The notes under the pieces: generated by a model
What the model saw: only the letters and a program-made list of their open reading frames with translations
Told to the model about the DNA's origin: nothing
The model's database searches: none
Source of the DNA: Closterium sp. Naga37s-1
Lineage: Eukaryota; Streptophyta; Zygnematophyceae; Desmidiales; Closteriaceae
DNA: 64,000 bases
Assembly: GCA_947471745.1 (NCBI GenBank)
Contig: CANJKZ010001023.1
Span: 1,005,001 to 1,069,000, forward strand
Direction: 5' to 3'
Made by a program: the position numbers and the translations under genes
Shown here: piece after piece, positions 55,711 through 64,000 of the stretch
Layout: the number at the start of each line of letters is the position of its first letter
Numbering within the stretch: the stretch's first letter is position 1

Positions 55711-56298
55711 ACTTGAGTCGGGTTTGATATTTGCTAGAAGTTCTGCCAACAACTTGTACATTTGTACAAAAGGAGCAGTCCATTTTGGAGCCGTCATTTC
55801 GTTATCGAAATCCGCAATACAAGAGATTCCTCTCGATAACATTCGCCATCCTTCTGGCCCTTCGCGAAATCACACGCAGGCAGCCTCTCAAGTGCGCGCA
55901 TCTGGCCGCAATTTCACTAGAGTCCGATTCCGCTCAATTGACGGCTAAGATTTCCTCGATCATATCCTGTGTTTACACCTGCTGTATGTTCCCGAGACAC
56001 TCGCAACCCGTCCAGTCCTTTCCACAGTGAAGAATAAACCGTCAGACTCGGAAGAAGTTCCAAGTCTCTTGCGATTTTCTCACGAACTTATTCCAAACGT
56101 TGATAAAGATCGGCTAAAAGCCCCTTATTCGAGAATTTTGCTCAATACCGCGGAAGCGCGGTTTAATAAAACAAACCGCGATTCCGCGGGATTGAGCAAA
56201 ACTCTCCCCTTATTCGGTATCTGATTCAACTCGTTCCCTCGTATCGCACAAACTTGGGCTATTTTTGCATTTGAAGCGGCATCTTCGCCGTTTTTTGC
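55711..56298. other. Intergenic region between RAD51D and the DUF-type gene
   Basis: Contains the 3' flank of RAD51D and the presumed promoter of the next + strand gene. The only structured feature is the foldback element at 56132-56205. Confidence 0.6.
56132..56205. mobile_element. 74-bp foldback element (MITE-like) with 11-bp duplication
   Basis: Arms AGAATTTTGCTCAATACCGC and, from the right end inward, AGAGTTTTGCTCAATCCCGC pair over about 33 bp with three mismatches around a short A/T loop. Flanks are perfect 11-bp direct repeats CCCCTTATTCG (56121-56131 and 56206-56216). Duplications of 8-11 bp are typical of Mutator-like elements, which include short foldback derivatives. It lies about 95 bp upstream of the next gene's first Met. 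Confidence 0.75.
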
Positions 56299-59200
56299 GT
56301 GCGTCTCCCAATGGCTGTCTGTCGCCTCCACGTGTCACTCCAATGCGTGTCATCTCAAGGACCTCACGCCTCGCTATCTGCGCCACGTCAGCCAGCTACG
56401 GCCGGCCAATGGGCGTCAACACCGTTCCATTCGTGGTCGACCTCGTTACAGTCAGCACCGAGAAGAGAATGTGGCGACGCATCGTCGAATCGTAGACGCC
56501 AGAGACGATTCTCACGGCTGTCAGCCGCAGCGGCTTCGAGCGACGACGCCTCCTCAGCCGGTACCGGCAGTGAAGCCGGCGACGAAGCCGACGCGCTAAC
56601 GGCGGAGTTCCTGCGCTTCGTCTCGGAGACCCAGCAGCAGTGGCCGCTGGCGGACCGGCACCCCACGGCGCTGCTTCCGCCCACCGCGGTGGTGCGCGCG
56701 CAGATGGACGCGCTCATGCGCAACGACTGGCCGGAAGCGGACAGTGGTATCCAGACGGCGTTCAACTTCGCCATGCCTCATAAAGTGGACGAGATCCTGC
56801 CTGGATCGGTGAGGTGTTTGTGATGCCTCACGAAGTGGACATAAGTTTGCCTGGGTCAGTGAGTTGTGATTGGACGAGTGAGTTGGGAGCGGTGGAGCTG
56901 AGAGTATGTTCCGATAGCATTCAACTTGGTAATGCCACACGGAATGGGTGAGTTTTGCTTGAAAGGGCGAGGCTTGTGGGAACTCAATAGGACAACCCTG
57001 TTCCTTAAAGAGCCAATTTTTCATCCCCTTTCGCTCAACCACCCTCCCATCCTTCCAGGCCCAGCCGCAAGTGAAGAAAGCGCATTATGCGATATCAACG
57101 CGAGCAGTACCTGTGTGTGGACCGGACGGCTTCAAGGCTCCCTCAACCACCCTCCCATCCCTCCAGGCCCGGCCGCCAGTGAAGGAAACGAGGGCACGGG
57201 ACGCCAGTGCCTGTCTGAGAAAGGTTCTAAGGAGCTGTCTCACTCCCCTCAGTCCCTCCAAACCCGACTGCCAGTGAACGAAGCGTGGGACGCCAGTGAG
57301 CGGTACCTTTCTGAGGAAGGCTCTTAGAAACTGACTTTTCCCGCCCAGTCCCTCCAGGCCCGGCCGCCAGTGAAGGAGGCACGAGCGTGGGACGCTAGCG
57401 AGCGGTACCTTTCAGTGGAGGGCTTTAAGAAGCTGCTGCGGGAACCCATGTACGCTGCCCTGCTGCACTGCGATTCGTGGGAGGTGAGAGCCGATGCATG
57501 TGGTTTGACAAGTTCTGAAAGACCACGAGCCCATGAGTGCGTGTTGGCTGTGCCTGTCTGTCTACCTTGACTCTAAGACGCTGCTGCGGGAACCCATGTA
57601 CGCTGCCCTGCTGCACTGCGAGTCATGGGAGGTGAGAGCCGATGCATGTGGTTTGACAAGTTCTGAAAGACCACGAGCCCATGAGTGCGTGTTGGCTGTG
57701 CCTGTCTGTCTACCTTGACTCTAAGACGCTGCTGCGGGAACCCATGTACGCTGCCCTGCTGCACTGCGAGTCATGGGAGGTGAGAGCCGATGCATGTGGT
57801 TTGACAAGTTCTGAAAGACCACGAGCCCATGAGTGCGTGTTGGCTGTGCCTGTCTGTCTACCTTGACTCTAAGACGCTGCTGCGGGAACCCATGTACGCT
57901 GCCCTGCTGCACTGCGAGTCATGGGAGGTGAGAGCCGATGCATGTGGTTTGACAAGTTCTGAAAGACCACGAGCCCATGAGTGCGTGTTGGCTGTGCCTG
58001 TCTGTCTACCTTGACTCTAAGACGCTGCTGCGGGAACCCATGTACGCTGCCCTGCTGCACTGCGAGTCATGGGAGGTGAGAGCCGATGCATGTGGTTTGA
58101 CAAGTTCTGAAAGACCACGAGCCCATGAGTGCGTGTTGGCTGTGCCTGTCTGTCTACCTTGACTCTAAGACGCTGCTGCGGGAACCCATGTACGCTGCCC
58201 TGCTGCACTGCGAGTCATGGGAGGTGAGAGCCGATGGATGTGGTTTGACAAGTTCTGAAAGACCACGAGCCCATGAGTGCGTGTTGGCTGTGCCTGTCTG
58301 TCTACCTTGACTCTAAGACGCTGCTGCGGGAACCCATGTACGCTGCCCTGCTGCACTGCGAGTCATGGGAGGTGAGAGCCGATGCATGTGGTTTGACAAG
58401 TTCTGAAAGACCACGAGCCCATGAGTGCGTGTTGGCTGTGCCTGTCTGTCTACCTTGACTCTAAGAAGCTGCTGCGGGAACCCATGTACGCTGCTCTGCT
58501 GCACTGCGAGTCATGGGAGGTGAGAAAAAAGGGGAAAGAAAGTAGGGGGGCGGGCACTCAGCAGCCAAGTTGCAAATCTCTGGGTACAAGAGTGGGAAAA
58601 CCGAACCACATTACATCCATTTCCTGCTACCATAACTTCCGTGTCTTATCTGAACCCACCTAACTACGCGCATGATGTCCTTTGTCACATTTCCGACTTA
58701 AAGCCCAAAGCCTGAATTGCAGAGTTGGGGAGGTGAACTGGGCCCAGTTTGCGTCTGGCTACTACTAGGTTTCGGGAAAGAAGGGTTGGACAAAGTTTCC
58801 GAACCTCCAGCTCTCTACTTTCCCAAACCTTTTTTCCCGCGTTGACTTCCGTTGAGCAATTCAGGTTCAGCCCCTCAAGAGATTCTTCCCTGCCCTGCTA
58901 TATAAAGTCATGATTTTCTGCATGGCAGTTCACACCCACCATGATGTTCCACGGCAAGGGCGACAGCAAGGCCGTGCCATTACTGAAGGTCCCAGATGCT
59001 AAATCCACGCCCTCCATGCTGCATGGCAGTTCGCATCACCCATGGCTTTCCACGGCAAGGCCGACAGCAAGGCACTGCAGGCAGGGGAAGATTAGCGCTG
59101 CTAGATCCACGCCCTCTCTTCGCGTGTCCTATTTCCTTACTCCAACCCACCACGACTTCCCTTGTGGCAGTTCGCGTCCCCCATGGCTTTCCACGGCAAG

Positions 59201-60133
59201 GCCGACAGCAAGGCACTGCAGGCAGTGAAGGTCCGAGCTGCTCCCACTGCCGCCGTCACTCCCTCGTCATCTTCCGCTGCTACTGCTGTTGAGGCTGCAA
59301 TGGATGGTGGTGCTGCTGATGGTGGCGCGGAGTTGCTTGGCCGGACAAGAGAATACACCTACACGTTCTGCTTGCAAAAGGTGTGCGTTTGGGGCGACAC
59401 AGGGTTGTGAAGCTGGGTTAGGTGGTGCGAATTTGATTGGGTGGACACAGGACAAGAGCGCACCCACAGGTTTTGCCTGCAAAATTTGAGCTGTTGGAAC
59501 GATCAAGTGGTGTGAAGTTTCAATTGAGAGCCGGGGTCTTTGGTGGTGCACTCAAAAGGGGTTCGTAGAGACGAGTGTGCCATCATACCGAGGTGAATTT
59601 TTACTAGTATAATGGCGACAGAAAGATGTCATTTTCCAGAATAGGGAGGCTAGTTTGGTGGGGCAATCTACGGAGACTGATTTATGCACCTGTAGGGGCG
59701 CATCAATACTCTACGAACATTGTTACAGAGCTGGTTACTGCATAGACCTACTGAAGGTGGGGATTGACATTCTTTCATGGTCTGTTTGAGTCTCATTTTG
59801 CGCTGCTCCCACTGGTTCTTCCCTTTCCCTCTCCCCTCCTGGCTATCACCCCCTCTTCCCTCGCTGTATCCCTCTCTTACATCCGCATAGTTAAACTCTC
59901 ACATGCTGACACACAGGCACGTGCATGTGCGCACGCAACAATATGCATGAATCAGTATGTTGCTTTTGCATGCCGTTCGACATGCTCCTTATCCATGCCC
60001 GTCGGCGTCGTCCCATGCTCCTCGTCCCATACACCTCATTCCATGCTTGTGTGGCTGGCAGGTATTGGAGGGAGCCTTCAAGGGATGCTGGATGGTGGTG
60101 GGCCTTCGCGTAGGCGACTACGCCAACGTGTGA
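56299..60133 (+). CDS. Plastid-like conserved protein (possibly DUF4864), four exons, 305 aa
   Basis: Exons 56299-56808, 57358-57483, 59171-59380 and 60062-60133 join in phase 0 throughout. The first about 75 residues (start Met 56299 or 56311) are rich in Ser, Arg, Gln and Ala, like a transit peptide. Exon 1 then carries VVRAQMDALMRNDWPEADSG and AFNFAMP; exon 2 WDASERYLSVEGFKKLL and YAALLHC; exon 3 FASPMAFHGKADSKALQAV, a Ser/Ala linker and REYTYTFCLQK; exon 4 VLEGAFKGCWMVVGLRVGDY, then stop. From memory this pattern (RAQMDAL...NDWPE, YTFCL, GCWM...VGDY) fits plant chloroplast proteins with a DUF4864-type domain of unknown function; the domain name needs checking. Exon 2 and its donor lie in a 148-bp tandem array, and exon 3's start is present in three copies. 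Confidence 0.75.
57057..57345 (+). pseudogene. Decayed upstream copies of exon 2
   Basis: Copies with acceptor-like CTCCAG starts at about 57057, 57165 and 57260 resemble the beginning of exon 2 (ARPPVKE, WDASERYLS) but diverge. The last full copy is the intact exon at 57358. Fragments of the end of exon 1 are likewise repeated near 56823-56875 and 56918-56950. Confidence 0.7.
57421..58520 (+). repeat. 148-bp tandem array spanning the exon 2/intron 2 border, about 7.4 copies
   Basis: The period is exactly 148 bp (steps seen at 57533, 57681, 57829, 57977, 58125, 58273, 58421). Each unit holds the last about 60 nt of exon 2 (CTGCTGCGGGAACCCATGTA to GGGAG), its donor GTGAGAG, and about 85 bp of intron. 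Copies are almost identical to each other, so the array is young or homogenised. Only the first copy joins the full exon; the others have no acceptor of their own visible. Confidence 0.97.
58943..59170 (+). pseudogene. Two upstream copies of the start of exon 3
   Basis: GGCAG acceptors at about 58928 and 59026 are followed by sequence like FHGKGDSKAVPLLKV and MAFHGKADSKALQAG. The third copy (59171) continues into the rest of exon 3. Spacing is about 90 to 140 bp. Confidence 0.8.
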
Positions 60134-60305
60134 CATCTGCAGTGTAGTATCTGCCCTTACCATTACTTGATGTGGAACACATCTTTCCAAGTTAACTACA
60201 ATAATACCGTATGAAGTCATATTTCACAGTGCTGTTATTATTTATAAGAAAAGTGTATTGGGCAGGTCTGAAAGAGGGTGGTAGTACCGTACATGATGTG
60301 CTGGT

Positions 60306-63300
60306 TGTTGGGCTGAGTGCCCCTTAGGATCTTTGGTAGGGTTAAACTCTGGGTAGAGTGATGTAGTAGCGGAAGCGTTTAAATGAAGTCCTTGAACCAC
60401 CTTGCGCTGGTATGTGAGGGCAAAGTAAGTTGATTAAAACAAGCAAGTACAAAGGTTTATATAAGAGTACAAAGAATACGAAGAGATATAATTAAACTGT
60501 TTTACTGTTGCGGTTCGATACAGTGCGACTCGGGCAACTGCTCAATGTCGAGTCAGTTGTGTGTCCTTGCTGTCGCGCCGCATTTGTCAAGTCAAAGGTC
60601 GCTGACCTTTGACTTTCGCGTAACCTCCAGCGGTTACTTCAACCTCCGAGGGTTGACTCGCTGGTGCCTCGATATGCTCTGCTTCGCTTGTGCCTTGGTG
60701 TTTCGACACGACAGAGGCGCTTTAAGATTGTTTGTTCCCAACACTCCCCTTCGCTTCTGGAGTGTCGCTGCTGGTGACGTGGCTTTGTCCAGTCAGCAGC
60801 ATGCAGTACTCGAACTTCTGTTTTCCGAGCTTCTTGGTCAAGTAGTCAGCTGCCATCTCGGACGTGGGACAGTAGGATAGTTCAAGTCTCCCCTTCTCAA
60901 TCTCGTCTTTCACGAAGAAATATCGCAGAGCGATATGCTTCGTTCTGTTCGCGAATCCATTTTTGTTGGCGATGCGAATTGCAGATTGGTTGTCGCAGAA
61001 CAGAGTGAAGTTGGGTAACTCTGCTAACTTCGCTTCTTCCAGCAGCTCGCGAAGATAGAGTCCTTCCTTGGTGGCTGAGCAGAGTGCAATATATTCTGCT
61101 TCAGCTGACGAGAGAGCAATTAATTCCTGCTTGCTCGATTGCCAGGAGATCGGTCCGATAGGTTCGAGGCGGTAGATGTAGCCGGTGCGGGAGCGCCTGT
61201 TGTCGGAGTCGCCAGCGTGATCAGCGTCGACGTAGGCGATTAATTTAGTCGGTGTAGTTGTGTTCTTGTAGTAAGTTAGGCCGATCGTTGAGGTACTGAC
61301 GAAGTAGTGGAGAGCGCGGTCGAGCTCCGCCAGGTGTTCTGCTTCAGGCTTCTTGAGGTAGGTGGCGAGCTGGCTTGCGGAGTATGAGAGGTCGGGGCGG
61401 CAGGTGACAGCTGCGAAGAGAAGGCATCCTAGCTTTCTCTGGTAGTCGCGTATCCCGGCGGATTTGAGTAGAGAGGATCCTTCCTTGTGGTTTCCTGTCG
61501 CGTAGCGGTAGGGCGTAGAGATGGTGGTAGGTGTGAGCGCGAAGCGTTTGGCGATGGTGTCGGCGTACTTAGCGGCGTTGAGGTAGATCGCGCCTTCTTC
61601 TTCCCGAATGTTCAAGCCGAGGTACTGTGTGACGGTAGAGGAGACCGTGAGTGTGAGGTCCCTCTGTAGCTCCCCTTCGAACCAGGTGGTGATGTCGTTA
61701 GTGGAGCCGATGTAGAGTAGGTCGTCTACGTAGACGATCAGCAGAATGTAGTCGGTGTCTTTAGTGAGTCGGTACATTCCTTGGTCGTGAGGTAGTTGGC
61801 GGAATCCGATGCGAATGAGGCGAGCGTGTAGGTACTGTTGCCATAGCCGCGGAGCTTGCTTGATCCCGTAAAGTGATTTCAGCAGTTGACAGACTTGGTT
61901 AGGTTCCCCGTTGGTACCGTGTGGGAGCTCGACGAAGATTTCCACGTCGACAGGTGCGTAGAGGAACGCGTTGGCGACATCGATTTGCCGTAGCTTCCTT
62001 TTCTTCATGGCGGCGATCGCGAGGAGGATTCGAAGTGAGGTATGTCGGCTAACCGGGGCGAATGTCTCGGTGAAGTCCCGTCCGTGCTCCTGATCGAATC
62101 CACGCACAACCCAGCGTGCTTTGAACTTCTCAATTGTGCCGTCTGCTTTTGTTTTAACGCGGAAGACCCATTTCCCGGTGAGAATGGTCTTGTTCCTTGC
62201 CACGCTGATGGGGACAACTTTCCAGGTGTTCCGTTCCTCCAGCGCCTTTAACTCTCTGTCCATGGCTTCACGCCATTTTTCCCTGTGTTCCCCCCCCAGA
62301 GCCTGCTGAACCGTCGCAGGCTCCTTAGGAAGAGTGTTGCCGTGGACTGCGGTGACGAGTCCGAGAATCTGCAGTCCAGTCTGTGAGTAGCGGGGAAGAG
62401 TTGCATCCTCGGGATAAGCTGCTTCATCTCCCGCTTCTGGATCAGGTATGAAATTCGGTCCTACTCGTTCTGCTTCGTTGGTGTTGACTGTCGCAGGTGT
62501 TACGTAACCGTTGTCGGCGAAGTAGTAGAAGGTTTCGGCGTTGACACTTTCGCAAGGGTTATCTTCGTCCATGGGGACGTCGACGGAGCAGAACGGAAGG
62601 GGTCCAGCTTCTTCTGATGCGTTGGCCACATTCTGCTCGTCCCAGTCAGCTTCGTCTGCTGCCGAGGCGAAGGCTCGGTCACCACGAAAACCACCTGTGG
62701 GATCTTGGTCCTCTTGCAGGTTGGCAAGGTATGTCTGGAGCGTGAGTCGTTCGTAGAAAATGACGTCGCGTGCTGCTACTGTTTCCTTGGAGTGGACGTC
62801 AAAGATTTTCCACGCGTTGTAGTTCTTTTCGATGCCGAGGTGTAGTCCCCACTGTGCGCGTTGTGAAAATCGGCCCGCTCGTGCTGCTGGGGGTCGGTAC
62901 TGTACCATGCATCCGAACACTCGTAACATTTTTGTGCTGCCCTGTTTTCCTGTCCACAGCAGATGCGGTGATGCGTTGTTCGGTAGTGATGAAGATGAGA
63001 GCAAGTTGTGCAGCATGACAGCGTGGTCCATCGCGTCAGGCCACTGGTGGTTGGGTAGCCGCATGCCACGCAACAGTTTGCGCATGCTGTTCTGCAGAGT
63101 CCTGTTCATTCTTTCTGCTACACCTTGCTGCTGATGGGCGTAGGGAAGAGAGAGGAGCTGCTTGATTCCCCTTTCCGCCAGGTACTGCTTGAATCGCTGA
63201 GAGGTGTATTCTCCTCCTCCGTCAGACAGGAAGCTTTTCAGCTTTACGCCCGACTCTCTTTCTGCTACTGGTAGCCAAGCAGCGAATGCTTCGAGGACCA

Positions 63301-64000
63301 TGTCGCGGCTGGGTAGGTTTAGATGCCAGACGTAACGGGTGGCAGCGTCGATGAAGGTGATTGTGTAGTTGTATATTACTTGTCCTGGTTCCCGATTGTA
63401 CAGGATGTCGCTATACACCTTTTCTAGTGGTGCGTACGCGGGTGTGCTCGGGTTGTGATGAGGAGTGAACGGCCGATGTGGTAAGTCGGCTTCGGGGCAG
63501 GTAAGACATGTTCCTCGTGCCCGTTGAAGTTCTCTGCCGTCGAGTAGTAGTAACGAGTCCTTGTCAAGGACTCCTGCTCTTATTGTGTTGTTTAACACAG
63601 TGTTGCTTGGGTGTCCCATGCGTGCGTGCCAGATGTCTTCGGAGGCGCGGTGTCCGAGTGAGCGTCGATACGCGTCGGAGTTGGAGTAGAAGCTGGCGGT
63701 GAAGTTTGCGCTTCTATGGACTTCCCGTTGAGCCGGATTCAGCTGCTGTGCGGGTGTTGGTGGTGCTCCGTCAACGAGGAGTGGTGTCGTTGTTGCTGCT
63801 ACTGTTGTTGTTCCTGCTACTGCCGATGATGTCTCTGCTGCTGCCGATGATGTCTCTGCTGCTGCCGATGTTGTCTCTGCTGCTGCCGATGTTGTCTCTG
63901 CTGCTGCCGATGTTGTCTCTGCTGCTGCCGATGTTGTCTCTGCTGCTGCCGATGTTGTCTCTGTTGCTGCCGATGTTGTCTCTGCTGCTGCCGAATGTTG
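60306..64000 (-). mobile_element. Copia element H, 3' portion, open pol, runs off the window
   Basis: The 3' LTR is 60306-60743 (438 bp) with TGTTGGG...CCCAACA ends, next to the purine tract GAAGCGAAGGGGAG. From 63619 leftward the frame is open for 965 codons and continues upstream of that Met. Parts: pre-integrase zinc region (HARMGHPSN, CLTC), integrase (SDGGGEY, GVAERMN), RT (YVDDLLYIG near 61720) and RNase H (DNQSAIRIANKNG near 60990). The visible part looks whole. Distinct from A-D: a longer LTR and no Gly/Ala linker. The 5' LTR and gag lie outside, so age cannot be judged. Confidence 0.9.
63830..64000 (-). repeat. 21-bp repeat encoding Ala-Ala-Ala-Glu-Thr-Thr-Ser
   Basis: Eight or so copies of a 21-bp unit at the window edge, in frame with the pol of element H, giving AAAETTS repeats. 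It lies before the integrase region and continues beyond the window. Confidence 0.85.

Noticed and set aside
56132-56205. Hairpin as an intrinsic terminator or small RNA gene
   Set aside because: Perfect 11-bp direct repeats flank it exactly, which a transposed foldback element explains better; no T-run or promoter accompanies it.
57421-58520. Regular repeats resembling a CRISPR array or satellite
   Set aside because: The 148-bp units are continuous tandem copies without unique spacers and contain exon and donor sequence of a host gene; the setting is a eukaryotic nuclear gene.

Overview
Eukaryotic nuclear DNA from the green lineage, most likely a streptophyte alga or another early-branching plant; the species cannot be named from sequence alone. 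Supporting points: a many-exon PPR gene with an organelle presequence, a plant-type RAD51D, two genes with plastid-like N-termini, GC-rich DNA with many short introns, and abundant Copia LTR retrotransposons.

Layout. 1-10.1 kb: two broken Copia elements. One (element D, 1944-10116) carries further insertions and split a copy of a host exon. 10.1-14.3 kb: minisatellites, a possible tRNA-Glu-like fragment, and a three-exon minus-strand gene for an unrecognised 183-aa, probably plastid-targeted protein (11113-12674). 14.35-51.2 kb: one large minus-strand PPR gene. It starts at 51177 with a presequence; its body is a tandem array of exon cassettes (16.4-22.4 kb), and a probable terminal exon lies at 14.7-15.0 kb. 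A 25-kb nest of transposons (22525-47543) sits in one intron: Copia element A was entered by Copia B, by Copia C in reverse, and by an apparently intact hAT DNA transposon. All boundaries are fixed by target-site duplications. 51.9-55.7 kb: a complete nine-exon RAD51D gene, divergent from the PPR gene. 56.3-60.1 kb: a four-exon gene for a plastid-like protein that may belong to DUF4864, containing a 148-bp tandem array copied across an exon/intron border. 60.3-64.0 kb: another Copia element, on the minus strand, running out of the window.

Two themes stand out. First, the host genes repeatedly show local tandem duplication of DNA spanning an exon edge and its splice site, leaving decayed exon copies in neighbouring introns; in the PPR gene, phase-0 exons with lengths divisible by three make this nearly harmless. 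Second, the short-LTR Copia group (B, C, D, E, G) shares a conserved LTR hairpin, and four members carry unrelated GC-rich minisatellites at the same place in the leader.

All exon models are by eye from splice signals, phase agreement and family resemblance; no database search was possible.
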